From: Tepidimonas fonticaldi
GTDB taxonomy: Bacteria; Pseudomonadota; Gammaproteobacteria; Burkholderiales; Burkholderiaceae_C
Assembly (NCBI RefSeq): GCF_007556755.1
Contig: NZ_VJOO01000005.1
Coordinates: 62,001 to 126,000 of the forward strand
Length of the DNA: 64,000 nucleotides
Reading direction: 5' to 3'
The position numbers were made by a program, and so were the translations under genes. The notes under the pieces are model-generated. The model did not search any database, had not been told where the DNA came from, and worked only from the letters and a program-made list of their open reading frames with translations. Shown here in pieces: positions 30,608-42,193 of the stretch (the first letter of the stretch is position 1; the number at the start of each line of letters is the position of its first letter).

Positions 30608-32017
30608 ATGTCCACCCCGACCCCCGATCGCCCCGGCGCCCAGACGCCGACCGTTGGCTTTGTCAGCCTGGGCTGCCCCAAGGCCCTGACCGATTCCGAG
30701 CTCATCCTCACCCGCCTGAGCGCCGAGGGCTACCGCACCAGCCGCCAGTACGAGGGGGCGGATCTGGTCATCGTCAACACCTGCGGCTTCATCGACGATG
30801 CGGTCAAGGAAAGCCTGGACGCCATCGGCGAGGCATTGGCGGCCAATGGCAAAGTCATCGTCACCGGCTGTCTGGGCGCGCGCTCCGATGCGCACGGGGA
30901 CAATCTGGTCAAGGCGCTGCACCCGGCCGTGTTGGCCGTGACGGGCCCGCACGCCACGGACGAGGTGCTCGATGCCGTCCACGCCCACGCCCCAAAGCCG
31001 CACGACCCCTTCGTGGACCTGGTGCCCCCGCCCAGCAACGCCATCGAGGGCGTCGGCGTCAAGCTCACCCCGCGCCACTATGCGTATCTGAAGATCAGCG
31101 AGGGCTGCAACCACCGCTGCACCTTCTGCATCATCCCGTCGATGCGCGGCGACCTGGTCAGCCGCCCGATCGGCGACGTGCTCACCGAGGCGCGGCGGCT
31201 GTTCGAGGGCGGGGTCAAAGAGCTGCTCGTCATCAGCCAGGACACCAGCGCCTACGGCGTCGATGTGCAGTACCGCACCGGGTTTTGGGACGGGCGCCCG
31301 GTGCGCACGCGGATGCTCGACCTGGTGCGCGAGCTGGGTACGCTGGCGCGCGCGCACGGTGCCTGGGTGCGGCTGCACTATGTCTACCCATACCCCCATG
31401 TGGACGACATCGTGCCGCTGATGGCCGAAGGCTTGGTGTTGCCGTATCTGGACGTGCCGTTCCAGCACAGCCATCCGGATGTGCTGCGGCGCATGAAGCG
31501 CCCCGCCAGCGGCGAGCGCAACCTGGAGCGCATACGCCGCTGGCGCGAGATCTGCCCCGAACTGGTCGTGCGCAGCACCTTCATCGCCGGCTTTCCCGGC
31601 GAGACGGAAGAGGAATTCGCGCACCTGCTCGACTTCGTGCGCGAGGCGCAAATCGACCGCGCGGGCTGCTTTGCCTATTCGCCGGTGGAGGGCGCGGCAG
31701 CCAATGCGCTGCCCGGCGCGCTGCCGGACGCGGTGCGCCAGGAGCGCCGCGCGCGCTTCATGGCGGTGGCCGAGGCCGTGGCCGTGGAGCGCCTGCAGCG
31801 CCGCGTCGGCGCCACCATGCAGGTGCTGGTGGACCAGTCACAGGGTCTGGGCAAGAAGGGCGGGGTGGGGCGCACGTACGCGGACGCACCGGAGATCGAC
31901 GGCACCGTGCGCCTGCTGCCGCCCGAGAAGGCGAGCAAGACCTACCGCACGGGGGACTTCATCAAGGCCCGCATCGTGGCGGCCGAAGGCCACGATCTGA
32001 TCGGCCTGCCGGTCTGA
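30608..32017 (+). CDS. rimO: Ribosomal protein S12 methylthiotransferase RimO
   Basis: Radical-SAM methylthiotransferase that modifies an Asp of ribosomal protein S12. The N-terminal UPF0004 domain carries cluster cysteines starting at C23 in [12 protein letters not shown]. The radical-SAM motif CNHRCTFC gives C167, C171 and C174. A C-terminal TRAM domain follows. It is 469 residues long. MiaB is the close paralogue, but LGCPKA and the S12-type context favour RimO. Confidence 0.96.
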   Translation: MSTPTPDRPGAQTPTVGFVSLGCPKALTDSELILTRLSAEGYRTSRQYEGADLVIVNTCGFIDDAVKESLDAIGEALAANGKVIVTGCLGARSDAHGDNLVKALHPAVLAVTGPHATDEVLDAVHAHAPKPHDPFVDLVPPPSNAIEGVGVKLTPRHYAYLKISEGCNHRCTFCIIPSMRGDLVSRPIGDVLTEARRLFEGGVKELLVISQDTSAYGVDVQYRTGFWDGRPVRTRMLDLVRELGTLARAHGAWVRLHYVYPYPHVDDIVPLMAEGLVLPYLDVPFQHSHPDVLRRMKRPASGERNLERIRRWREICPELVVRSTFIAGFPGETEEEFAHLLDFVREAQIDRAGCFAYSPVEGAAANALPGALPDAVRQERRARFMAVAEAVAVERLQRRVGATMQVLVDQSQGLGKKGGVGRTYADAPEIDGTVRLLPPEKASKTYRTGDFIKARIVAAEGHDLIGLPV

Positions 32018-32072
32018 GCGCCGACCCCCGACCTCGGTGAAGCGCTGCGGTCGGCGGGCGAACCCAAAACAA

Positions 32073-32092
32073 AAGCCGGCGGTGGCCGGCTT
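32073..32092 (-). terminator. Intrinsic terminator after the first tRNA-Leu
   Basis: AAGCCGGC and GCCGGCTT form a perfect eight-pair stem with a four-base loop. On the minus strand it is followed by TTTTGTTTT, giving a good terminator for the leftward tRNA gene. It may also stop rightward transcription from rimO, although that side lacks a T run. Confidence 0.7.
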
Positions 32093-32124
32093 GAGCGTTG
32101 ATCTGAAGGCAGATCGGTGATTTG

Positions 32125-32209
<85 letters not shown>

Positions 32210-32227
32210 GCTTCAGGAATGAACGAG

Positions 32228-32236
32228 ATTATAGCA
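32228..32236 (-). promoter_or_regulatory. Extended -10 (TGC-TATAAT) for tRNA-Leu copy 1
   Basis: On the minus strand TGC-TATAAT followed by C lies 18 bases before the mature 5' end. It is a consensus -10 with extended TGn. No -35 consensus is visible. Confidence 0.6.
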
Positions 32237-32295
32237 GCATTCGGAAGGGGTTTTTCCGAGGCGGGCGTGGCCGTCATCGATGGGGTTTGCGCAAC

Positions 32296-32331
32296 AAAAA
32301 ACCCGCCGGGACGGCTTCCGGGCGGGTTTTT
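32296..32331 (-). terminator. Intrinsic terminator after tRNA-Leu copy 2
   Basis: ACCCGCC (32301-32307) pairs with GGCGGGT (32321-32327), extended by A/T pairs and two inner G-C pairs. T runs lie on both strands, so it can act in either direction. It separates the two tRNA transcripts. Confidence 0.75.
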
Positions 32332-32415
32332 CTGCAGGTCGGGACGGGGCGCGGTATGATCGGGTCACTGCGTCGTCGATTGAGAGCGCGACCGCCAAGC
32401 TGGCTACCCCACATC

Positions 32416-32500
<85 letters not shown>

Positions 32501-32516
32501 GCTTCAGGAAACCAAA

Positions 32517-32522
32517 ATTATA
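32517..32522 (-). promoter_or_regulatory. -10 (TATAAT) for tRNA-Leu copy 2
   Basis: Perfect TATAAT on the minus strand, 16 bases before the mature tRNA 5' end and only 3 bases from the ATG of the divergent rnr. The plus-strand sequence TTATAC at 32518-32523 may in turn serve rnr. Confidence 0.6.
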
Positions 32523-32525
32523 CAC

Positions 32526-34904
32526 ATGAAGCGGGTCTATCCCCCCGCAGGAAATCCCTTGTCCGTGAAAGAAAAATCCACTGTCTCCCTCCCTGAAATC
32601 GAAGGGGTGGTCATGGGCCACCGCGATGGCCACGGCTTCGTCGTGCGCGACGACGGCCAGCCCGATCTGTACCTGCCGCCCAACGAGATGCGCGCCGTGC
32701 TGCACAAAGACCGGGTCAAGGCGTGCATCGTGCGCTACGACCGGCGCGGGCGCCCCGAGGGCCGCGTGACCGAGATCCTGGCGCGATCCGGCTCGCCGAT
32801 CATCGGCCGTCTGCTGCACGAAAACGGCGTGTGGCTCGTCGCGCCGGAGGACAAGCGCTACGGCCAGGACGTGCTCATCCCCAAGGGCGCCACCGGCACC
32901 GCCCAGCCCGGGCAGGTGGTGGTGGTGGAGCTGACCGAGCCGCCGGCGCTCTATGGCCAGCCGGTCGGGCGCGTCAAAGAAGTGCTGGGCGACATCGACG
33001 ACCCCGGTATGGAAATCGAAATTGCGGTGCGCAAGTACGGCGTGCCGCACCAGTTCTCCGAAGGGGCGCTGGCCGAGGCGCGGGCGCTGCCGGACAAGGT
33101 GCGGGCCGTGGACCGCCGCGGCCGGGTGGACCTGACGGACGTGCCGCTGGTGACCATCGACGGCGAGGATGCGCGCGACTTCGACGACGCCGTCTACTGC
33201 GAGCCGGCGCGCGTCGGCCGCGGCAAGGGCTGGCGGCTGCTGGTGGCCATCGCCGACGTCAGCCACTATGTGCGCAACGGCTCGCCGCTGGACATCGACG
33301 CCTACGACCGCGCCACCAGCGTCTACTTCCCGCGCCGCGTCATCCCGATGCTGCCGGAAAAGCTCTCCAACGGGCTGTGCTCGCTCAACCCCGGGGTGGA
33401 CCGCCTGTGCATGGTGTGCGACATGCTGATCGACGCCAAAGGGCTGGTCCAAGCCTATCAATTCTACCCGGCGGTGATGCACAGCCACCAGCGCTTCACC
33501 TACACCGAGGTGGCGGCGATCCTGCAGAACACGCGCGGGGCCGAGGCCCAGCGCTACGCGGCCATGGTGCCGCACCTGCTGAATCTGCACGATGTCTACC
33601 GCGCCTTGCTCGCCGCGCGCGAGGCCCGTGGCGCGGTGGACTTGGAGACGGTGGAGACGCGCATCGTCTGCGACGAGGCCGGCCGCATCGAGCGCATCGA
33701 GCCGCGCACGCGCAACGACGCGCACCGCCTGATCGAGGAGGCGATGCTCGCGGCCAATGTCTGCGCGGCCGAGTTCATCGCCACCCACCATCACCCGGGG
33801 CTGTACCGCGTGCACGAGCGGCCGTCGGCCGACAAGGTCGAGATCCTGCGCGAATACCTCAAGGCGCTGGGGGTGCCGGCGACCATCGGCGACATGCCGG
33901 GGCCGCGCGACTTTCAGGCCCTGTCCAAGGCGACGGCCGACCGGCCCGATGCACCACAGATCCACCAAATGCTGCTGCGCTCGATGCAGCAGGCCATGTA
34001 CTCGCCGCACAACGTGGGGCATTTCGGGCTGGCGTTCGATGCCTACACGCACTTCACCAGCCCCATCCGTCGCTATCCGGACCTGCTGGTGCACCGGGTG
34101 ATCAAGGCCATCCTCAAGGGCGAGCGCTATCACCTGCCGGTCTTGCCCATTCCCGGCGAGGCGCAGGCCAAGCTGGCCAAGCGGCTGGAGGAGCGCGGCG
34201 CGTCGGAGGCCATGAAGCGCTCGCGCGGGCGCCCGTCCAGTGAGGTGCTGGGCTGGGAGGCGGCCGGTCTGCACTGCAGCGCCAACGAACGCCGCGCCGA
34301 CGAGGCCAGCCGCGACGTCGAGGCTTGGCTGAAGTGCAAGTACATGCGCGAGCGCCTGGGCGAGGAGTTTGCCGGCACCGTCACCGCCGTCACCAGCTTC
34401 GGCCTGTTCGTCACGCTGGACAGCCTGTATGTCGAGGGCCTGGTGCACATCACCGAACTGGGGGGCGAGTACTTCCGCTACGACGAGCGCCGGCAGGAGC
34501 TGCGCGGCGAGCGCACCGGGGTGCGCTACACCTTGGGCTCCAAGGTGGCGGTCCAGGTCAGCCGTGTCGATCTGGATGGGCGGCGCATCGATTTCCGATT
34601 GGTGCGCGAGGATGCGGCCGCCGAAGGCCGACCGGAGCGGGGCAGCGGCCGCCCCGCCGGCCGCACCCCGCGGGAGCCCAACGCGGAGGCCGACGAGGTG
34701 GCGGACACGCCCCCCAGCCGTCGCGCGGGCAAGGGCGGCAGGGCGCCGTCCGCGCCTGCACCGGCGTCTTCCCGTGGCCGGGGGACGGCGTCGTCGGGCA
34801 CGGGCAAGGGCCGGCGGTCCGCCCCGCGTGCGGCCGGGTCGGGGTCTGCGGCACAATCCCCGGTGTCCGGGCGCGGCCGCCGTGCGCGCCCCGGTCGCGG
34901 TTGA
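32526..34904 (+). CDS. rnr: Ribonuclease R
   Basis: 3'-5' exoribonuclease of the RNB family that degrades structured RNA and acts in rRNA/tRNA quality control. Cold-shock-like domains precede the RNB catalytic domain, whose metal motif is VTIDGEDARDFDDAVYC. A C-terminal S1 domain (GTVTAVTSFGLFVTLD) and a long Arg/Gly/Ala-rich tail (about 700-792) follow. The N-terminal helix-turn-helix of E. coli RNase R is absent. The start is uncertain: ATG 32526 lacks a Shine-Dalgarno, while AGGAAA (32549-32554) precedes TTG 32559 and GTG 32565. Confidence 0.95.
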   Translation: MKRVYPPAGNPLSVKEKSTVSLPEIEGVVMGHRDGHGFVVRDDGQPDLYLPPNEMRAVLHKDRVKACIVRYDRRGRPEGRVTEILARSGSPIIGRLLHENGVWLVAPEDKRYGQDVLIPKGATGTAQPGQVVVVELTEPPALYGQPVGRVKEVLGDIDDPGMEIEIAVRKYGVPHQFSEGALAEARALPDKVRAVDRRGRVDLTDVPLVTIDGEDARDFDDAVYCEPARVGRGKGWRLLVAIADVSHYVRNGSPLDIDAYDRATSVYFPRRVIPMLPEKLSNGLCSLNPGVDRLCMVCDMLIDAKGLVQAYQFYPAVMHSHQRFTYTEVAAILQNTRGAEAQRYAAMVPHLLNLHDVYRALLAAREARGAVDLETVETRIVCDEAGRIERIEPRTRNDAHRLIEEAMLAANVCAAEFIATHHHPGLYRVHERPSADKVEILREYLKALGVPATIGDMPGPRDFQALSKATADRPDAPQIHQMLLRSMQQAMYSPHNVGHFGLAFDAYTHFTSPIRRYPDLLVHRVIKAILKGERYHLPVLPIPGEAQAKLAKRLEERGASEAMKRSRGRPSSEVLGWEAAGLHCSANERRADEASRDVEAWLKCKYMRERLGEEFAGTVTAVTSFGLFVTLDSLYVEGLVHITELGGEYFRYDERRQELRGERTGVRYTLGSKVAVQVSRVDLDGRRIDFRLVREDAAAEGRPERGSGRPAGRTPREPNAEADEVADTPPSRRAGKGGRAPSAPAPASSRGRGTASSGTGKGRRSAPRAAGSGSAAQSPVSGRGRRARPGRG
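34852..34857 (+). promoter_or_regulatory. -10-like element (CACAATC) in the rnr 3' end, upstream of yggT
   Basis: CACAAT followed by C lies inside the low-complexity 3' end of rnr, 82 bases before the yggT-like ATG. It fits the window-wide motif but is weak on its own. Confidence 0.3.
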
Positions 34905-34939
34905 CGCGGCCGCTCATCGCCAACTTTGCCCATCGGCCC

Positions 34940-35488
34940 ATGCGCATCGTCCTGTTTTTGCTCGACACGCTGTCGTTCTTTTTGATCGGGGCGGCCTTGC
35001 TGCGAGGCTGGATGAACACGCGGCGTCTGCGCATGGCCGCCCAGCCGGGGCCGTTCGTCATCGCGGTGACGGACTGGATCGTCCAGCCGCTGCGCCGCTC
35101 GCTCCCCCGCGCGTGGGCCCAGGCCAATGTGGACTGGGGCAGTTTTTTGGCCGCGGCGCTGCTGGCGCTGGCCTACGCGGGGCTGGTGCACCTGCTGTGG
35201 GGCGGCGCGCTGCCGGGCGTGGAGGCCCTGGGTTTTGCCTTGACCGTGCCCCTGATGGCGCTGCAGATGCTGCTGCGCACCGTGTTGCAGGGGTTGATGC
35301 TGTTGTTGCTGGTCTACGCGGTGTTGACCTGGGTGCAGCCGTTTTCGCCCTTGATCGGGACCTTGGGGCGGCTGCTGGATCCGGTGCTGGCGCCGGTGCG
35401 GCGCATCGTCCCCACCGTGGGCGGCGTGGATCTGTCGGTGCTGGTGCTGCTGGTGTTGCTGCAGGTGGGCCTGATGCTGCTGGGCTGA
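34940..35488 (+). CDS. YggT family membrane protein
   Basis: 182-residue protein with two YGGT repeats, each a hydrophobic pair around a P-x-x-R-P-like turn (DWIVQPLRRSLP and LLDPVLAPVRRIVP). About four transmembrane helices are visible. The family is linked to osmotic-shock tolerance and cell division/membrane organisation, but the exact role is unsettled. It follows rnr by 35 bases; no proC or yggS neighbour is seen. ATG 34940 gives MRIVLFLLDTLSFF. Confidence 0.85.
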   Translation: MRIVLFLLDTLSFFLIGAALLRGWMNTRRLRMAAQPGPFVIAVTDWIVQPLRRSLPRAWAQANVDWGSFLAAALLALAYAGLVHLLWGGALPGVEALGFALTVPLMALQMLLRTVLQGLMLLLLVYAVLTWVQPFSPLIGTLGRLLDPVLAPVRRIVPTVGGVDLSVLVLLVLLQVGLMLLG

Positions 35489-35528
35489 TGCCCATGTGCG
35501 GCTGGGCGGGGCCACGGCCGCAGCCGGT

Positions 35529-36827
35529 TCAGATCACGCCGTCGAACATCATCACATCCACCTCGTCGCCCACGGCCACCGGCCCCTGCTGGTGACCCAG
35601 CACGATCAGCCCGTTGGCCTCGACCATCGAGCGCAGCACGCCCGAGCCCTGGTTGCCCGTGGTGCGCACCCGCAGGGTGCCGTCGGCCTCCCGCGTCACG
35701 ATGCCGCGCTGGTACTCCGTGCGCCCCGGTTTTTTGCGCATCGGCTCGGCGCTGCGGGCGCGCAGCAGCACGGGCGCCGTCTCGCGCACACCCATCATGC
35801 GCAGCAGGGCCGGGCGCACGAAGGCCAGAAACGTCACCATCACCGCGACAGGGTTGCCGGGCAGGCCGAACAGCACCGTCGGCGCGCCGCCCGCGGGGTC
35901 CAGCAGGCGGCCGACCGCCATCGGGCGGCCCGGACGCATGGCGATCCGCCAAAACGCCACATCCCCCAGGCGGCGCATCATGGCCTTGGTGTGGTCGGCC
36001 TCGCCCATGCTCACGCCCCCGCTGGTGATGACGGCGTCGGCTTGCGCGGCCGCCTGCCGGAAGGCCGCCTCCAGCGCAGCCGGGTCGTCGCGCACCACGC
36101 CCAGGTCGATGACCTCCACGCCCAGCCGTCGCAGCAGGCCATAAACGGTGTAGCGGTTGCTGTCGTAAATGGCGCCTTCGCGCAGCGGCTCGCCCAGCGA
36201 GACGATTTCATCGCCGGTGGAAAAATACGCCACGCGCAGCCGCCGCACCACGGGGACCTGCGCGATGCCCAGGCTGGCAATCAGGCCCAGCGCCGCCGGT
36301 CCCAGGCGTTGGCCCGCGCGCACGGCGGCCCGTCCGGCCGTCAGGTCTTCGCCGCGCCGGCGCCGGTGATCGCCGGGCTGGACCACCCCGGCGGGGATGT
36401 GCACGCGCTCCTGCGTACCGTCCCGGTCGGTGCGCACGAACTCCACCGGCACCACGGTGTCCAGCCCGTCGGGCATCACCGCCCCGGTCATGATGCGCAC
36501 ACAGGCGTCCGCCGGGATGGGGTGGGACCAGCGGGCATCGCCCGCGTAGCAGGTCCCCACCACGCGCAAGACCGTCTCCCCGTCCCCCGACAGGCAGGCC
36601 CCTCGCAGGGCGAAACCATCCATGGCGGCGTTGTCGAGCGGCGGCACGTCGATGGGGGAGACGATGTCTTGCGCCAGCACCCGGTCCAGCGCCTTGAAAA
36701 TCCCGACCGTCTCCGTGTCGGACAGCGGCTCCACCAGTTGGGCCAGAAAATCACCCACGGTCGTGGCGGGCAGGGCCGTGGGGTCGTAGCCCTGGAGTTC
36801 GGCGGCGATCTGATCGAGCGTCTTCAT
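35529..36827 (-). CDS. moeA: Molybdopterin molybdenumtransferase MoeA
   Basis: Inserts molybdate into adenylylated molybdopterin. The MoeA N-terminal region contains PPLDNAAMDGFALRG, and the MoCF-binding core contains SGGVSMGEADHTK. The C-terminal domain IV follows. It is 432 residues from ATG 36827. It lies 58 bases downstream of mobA in a leftward moaA-mobA-moeA operon. Confidence 0.96.
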   Translation of the reverse strand: MKTLDQIAAELQGYDPTALPATTVGDFLAQLVEPLSDTETVGIFKALDRVLAQDIVSPIDVPPLDNAAMDGFALRGACLSGDGETVLRVVGTCYAGDARWSHPIPADACVRIMTGAVMPDGLDTVVPVEFVRTDRDGTQERVHIPAGVVQPGDHRRRRGEDLTAGRAAVRAGQRLGPAALGLIASLGIAQVPVVRRLRVAYFSTGDEIVSLGEPLREGAIYDSNRYTVYGLLRRLGVEVIDLGVVRDDPAALEAAFRQAAAQADAVITSGGVSMGEADHTKAMMRRLGDVAFWRIAMRPGRPMAVGRLLDPAGGAPTVLFGLPGNPVAVMVTFLAFVRPALLRMMGVRETAPVLLRARSAEPMRKKPGRTEYQRGIVTREADGTLRVRTTGNQGSGVLRSMVEANGLIVLGHQQGPVAVGDEVDVMMFDGVI

Positions 36828-36885
36828 GGTTTTGGGGCGCGGTGCGGTGGCTGGCCGACCAGCGGGCACTGGGCGGCCGCAGCGG

Positions 36886-37554
36886 TCAGGGGGAGGCGGT
36901 GGCCTGTTGCAAGGCGTGCAGCTCCCCGCGTGTGTTGATGTTGGTGAAGGCGAGGGGGTCGTCGTCGGGGCGGTCGAAGGACACGACCGCACAGCGGTGG
37001 CGCGCGGTCCAGGCGTCGATTTTGCGACCGCCCTCCTGCAAAAACGCGCTCAGGCTCTCGAGCAGGTGCGCCCCCAGCAGGCAGAACACGGGCTGGGTGC
37101 GAACGCGGCCGTCGGCCTCGGGGGCGGCGGCCATCGCCAGGTCGGCCTGCTGCTCGGTCAGGGCCTGGCACAGCCGTTGTGCCAGATCCAGCGGCAGCCG
37201 GGGGGTGTCGCACGGGACGGTCAGCAGGTACGGCGTCTCGCAGTGCATCAGCGCCGTCAGCATGCCCGCCAGGGGGCCGGCGTAGCCGCCCAGCTCGTCG
37301 GGCCAGACCGGCACGCCAAAGCCCTCGTACGCCGCCAGGTTGCGGTTGGCGTTGATCATGCAATCGGCCATCCAGTCGCCGTGCTGCATGCGCAGCCGCC
37401 ACAGCGCGTGCAGCGCCAGCGGCGCCCCTTGAAAGGATTGCAGCCCTTTGTCCACCCCGCCCATGCGGCTGCCTTGCCCGCCGGCCAGGACCACGCCCGT
37501 GACCGTTCGCGGTCCAGGCGGAGGGGGCAGCGATGTCGGCGCGGCGCTCGTCAT
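36886..37554 (-). CDS. mobA: Molybdenum cofactor guanylyltransferase MobA
   Basis: Attaches GMP to Mo-molybdopterin to make the bis-MGD cofactor used by nitrate, DMSO and formate oxidoreductases. The nucleotide-binding motif [15 protein letters not shown] lies at about residues 23-37 and [15 protein letters not shown] near the C-terminus. It is 222 residues with a Pro-rich N-terminal extension. It starts 4 bases after the moaA stop. Confidence 0.94.
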   Translation of the reverse strand: MTSAAPTSLPPPPGPRTVTGVVLAGGQGSRMGGVDKGLQSFQGAPLALHALWRLRMQHGDWMADCMINANRNLAAYEGFGVPVWPDELGGYAGPLAGMLTALMHCETPYLLTVPCDTPRLPLDLAQRLCQALTEQQADLAMAAAPEADGRVRTQPVFCLLGAHLLESLSAFLQEGGRKIDAWTARHRCAVVSFDRPDDDPLAFTNINTRGELHALQQATASP

Positions 37555-37558
37555 GCGG

Positions 37559-38695
37559 TCAGCCTCCGATGTAGCTCATCTCGATGCGCCGCGCGGCGCG
37601 GCGCGTCTCCGGCGGCAGCGTGGCGCGGATTTCGGAATAGCGGTCGGCGCGCTGGCCCCAGATGGCGGCGAGCGACGCGGCGATCTCGGCGTCGCTGGCG
37701 CCGCCGCGCAGCAGCGCGCGCAGGTCGTAGCCACGCTCGGCGAACAGGCAGAGGTACAGGCACCCCTCGGTGGACAGGCGCGCGCGGTTGCAGTCGCGGC
37801 AGAACGCCTGCGTGACGCTGCTGATGAAGCCGACCTCGCCCAGCGCCGGGTCGTGGCGGCCGTCGGCGCCCGCGTAGCCCCAGCGTTCGGCGGTCTCGCC
37901 GGGGCTGCCGGGTTCCAGCGGCACCAGTGCGAAGGCCTGTTGCAGCCGCGCCAGCACCTCGGCGCTGGGCAGCACCTCGTCCATGCACCAGCCGTTGGAG
38001 CTGCCGACGTCCATGTACTCGATGAAGCGCAGCACGATGCCGCTGCCGCGGAAGTGGCGCGCCATCGGCACGATCTGGTCGTCGTTGGTGCCGCGCTTGA
38101 CCACCATGTTGACCTTGATCGGCGCCAGGCCCGCGGCCTGCGCGGCGGCGATGCCGTCCAGCACCTCCGCCACCGGAAAGCCGACGTCGTTCATGCGCTG
38201 GAACACCGCGTCGTCCAAGCCGTCCAGGCTGACGGTCACGCGCTGCAGGCCGGCGTCGCGCAGCGCGCGCGCTTTGCGCGCCAGCAGGCTGCCGTTGGTG
38301 GTCAGTGTCAGCTCCGGCGGCGTGCCGTCCACCGTGCGCAGCGCGGCCAGCATCTCGATCAGGCGCTCGATGTGCTTGCGCAGCAGCGGCTCGCCGCCGG
38401 TCAGGCGGATCTTGCGCACGCCGTGCGCGAGAAAAATGCGCGCCAGCCGGGTGATCTCCTCGAACGTCAGCAAATCCGCGTGCGGCAGATAGGGGTAGTC
38501 CTTGCCGAACACCTCCTTGGGCATGCAGTAGCTGCATCGGAAGTTGCAGCGGTCGGTGACGCTGATGCGCAGGTCGCGCAGCGGCCGCTGCAGGCGGTCG
38601 AGCAGCCGACCGTCGGGCGCCACCGGGGCGGACGGACGAGGGGCAGGCAACGCGGCGGCGCGCTGGTCGTACAGGGGAATGACACGCTCGGCCAT
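37559..38695 (-). CDS. moaA: GTP 3',8-cyclase MoaA
   Basis: Radical-SAM enzyme that starts molybdopterin synthesis from GTP. The N-terminal [4Fe-4S] motif CNFRCSYC gives C50, C54 and C57. A second C-terminal cysteine cluster includes [11 protein letters not shown]. The protein ends in the essential GG dipeptide (SYIGG). It is 378 residues long. MoaC, MoaD and MoaE are not in this window. Confidence 0.97.
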   Translation of the reverse strand: MAERVIPLYDQRAAALPAPRPSAPVAPDGRLLDRLQRPLRDLRISVTDRCNFRCSYCMPKEVFGKDYPYLPHADLLTFEEITRLARIFLAHGVRKIRLTGGEPLLRKHIERLIEMLAALRTVDGTPPELTLTTNGSLLARKARALRDAGLQRVTVSLDGLDDAVFQRMNDVGFPVAEVLDGIAAAQAAGLAPIKVNMVVKRGTNDDQIVPMARHFRGSGIVLRFIEYMDVGSSNGWCMDEVLPSAEVLARLQQAFALVPLEPGSPGETAERWGYAGADGRHDPALGEVGFISSVTQAFCRDCNRARLSTEGCLYLCLFAERGYDLRALLRGGASDAEIAASLAAIWGQRADRYSEIRATLPPETRRAARRIEMSYIGG

Positions 38696-38705
38696 GGTGC
38701 GCTAG

Positions 38706-38711
38706 ATTATC
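38706..38711 (-). promoter_or_regulatory. -10-like element for moaA (GATAATC)
   Basis: GATAAT followed by C on the minus strand ends 10 bases before the moaA ATG, leaving a leader of only a few bases. No Shine-Dalgarno is seen. Confidence 0.4.
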
Positions 38712-38780
38712 GCCATCCGCCGCCTGCGACGCGGGTGGGGTTTTCCGCGGGCGACAGGGCTGGCGATACGAGGAGACACG

Positions 38781-39320
38781 ATGACCCGGAACCGACGCGA
38801 CTGGATGGCCGGTGCCGGCGCGCTGGCGCTGGCCACGGTCGCTGCGCGCGGCTGGGCCCAACCCACCGATGCCGCCGCGGCCGAAGCCAAAGCGCCCCCT
38901 CTGCCGGCGCTCGGCACGCCGTGGGCGCTGCCGCCGATGGAACTGCTGGACGGCGGCCGCTTCGAGCCGGTGCGTGCCGATGGCCAAGTGCTGGTGCTGT
39001 ACTGGTGGGCCAGTACCTGTCCGTTCTGCGCCGTGACGACGCCGCACCTCAACGCTTTTTGGCAGCGCCACCGCCAGCGACCCGGCTGGCAGTTGCTGAC
39101 GCTGTCGATCGACCGCACGCGCGAGGCGGCGGTGCGCTACCTGCAGCAGCGCGGCTACGCCTTCCCGTGCGCGTGGGTCACGCCCGACATCCAGCGCGCC
39201 ATGCCCAAGCCCAAGGGCCTGCCGATCACGCTGGTGCGCGGGCGCGACGGCCGCCTCCTGATGGCCGAGCGCGGCCAGCTCTTTGCCGAGGACATCGACG
39301 CCATCGCCCAGTGGCTGTGA
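38781..39320 (+). CDS. TlpA-family thioredoxin-like protein, exported
   Basis: 179-residue periplasmic thiol-disulfide protein. The N-terminus RNRRDWMAGAGALALA has a twin-arginine-like signal with a hydrophobic core and a likely AxA-type cleavage site near the sequence GWAQ. The thioredoxin active site is C80-P-F-C83 in the motif WWASTCPFC. A cis-Pro region (GLPITLVRGRDG) follows. It may reduce or maintain cysteines of an exported redox protein; the target is unknown. Convergent with hppA, 21 bases apart. Confidence 0.82.
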   Translation: MTRNRRDWMAGAGALALATVAARGWAQPTDAAAAEAKAPPLPALGTPWALPPMELLDGGRFEPVRADGQVLVLYWWASTCPFCAVTTPHLNAFWQRHRQRPGWQLLTLSIDRTREAAVRYLQQRGYAFPCAWVTPDIQRAMPKPKGLPITLVRGRDGRLLMAERGQLFAEDIDAIAQWL

Positions 39321-39341
39321 GCCGGCCGCCCCCGCCCCTGC

Positions 39342-41396
<2,055 letters not shown>

Positions 41397-41591
41397 GCCA
41401 GTGTCTCCTCAAAGGGTTCGACTTGGAGGAAGCCAACGCAAGCGAGCCGCCGGCTTCCGCTGCGTTGCTTCCTCACCGCCGGGGCGCATCCGGGCGCGTC
41501 CTCCGGCGGCGATTGGCCAACGCGTTCACTGTAGCGCAAGGCGCGCCGCGATGCACCCCCGTGTTGCGCCGGCCCGTCAGGCTCGCGCCAG

Positions 41592-41597
41592 TAAAAT
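41592..41597 (+). promoter_or_regulatory. -10-like element for ppa (TAAAATC)
   Basis: TAAAAT followed by C lies 47 bases before the soluble pyrophosphatase ATG, in the 248-base gap between hppA and ppa. The rest of that gap shows no open frame or repeat of note. Confidence 0.45.
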
Positions 41598-41644
41598 CCC
41601 CCAAACTCTCTCATCTCCATCACTTTTTTCGGAGCTGCGTACCC

Positions 41645-42193
41645 ATGTCCCTCGACCAAGTCACCGCGGGTGACAAGATCCCCGACTCCTTCAACGTCAT
41701 CATCGAAATCTCGATGCACGGCGAGCCGATCAAATACGAGGTGGACAAGGCCTCCGGCGCCATCTTCGTCGACCGCTTCATGAACACCGCCATGCACTAC
41801 CCGACCAACTACGGGTACGTGCCCAAGACGCTGTCGGGCGACGGCGATCCGGTGGACGTGCTGGTCATCACCCCCGTGCCGCTGCCCCCGGGCGTGGTGG
41901 TGAAGTGCCGCCCGCTTGGCGTGCTGAAAATGGAAGACGAAGGCGGCGTGGACTGGAAGGTGCTGGCCGTGCCGACCGAAAAGCTTCTGCCGCTGTACTC
42001 GCGCTGGAAGTCGTACGAAGACCTCAACCCCGTGCGCCTGAAGACGATCGAGCACTTCTTCGAGCACTACAAGGACCTGGACCCCGGCAAGTGGGTCAAG
42101 GTGATCGGCTGGGGTTCCGTCGAGGAAGCGCGCCAGGAGGTGCTCTCTGGCGTGCAGGCCTATCAGGCTCAGGCGGGCGCGCAGGGCGCCTGA
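41645..42193 (+). CDS. ppa: Soluble inorganic pyrophosphatase, family I
   Basis: Hydrolyses cytoplasmic pyrophosphate, pulling biosynthetic reactions forward. The signature [10 protein letters not shown], the substrate-binding [14 protein letters not shown] and the YPTNYGYVP segment are canonical. It is 182 residues long. It is divergent from the membrane pyrophosphatase, so both routes of PPi use are encoded side by side. Its 3' end overlaps the convergent FemAB-like gene by 25 bases. Confidence 0.97.
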   Translation: MSLDQVTAGDKIPDSFNVIIEISMHGEPIKYEVDKASGAIFVDRFMNTAMHYPTNYGYVPKTLSGDGDPVDVLVITPVPLPPGVVVKCRPLGVLKMEDEGGVDWKVLAVPTEKLLPLYSRWKSYEDLNPVRLKTIEHFFEHYKDLDPGKWVKVIGWGSVEEARQEVLSGVQAYQAQAGAQGA

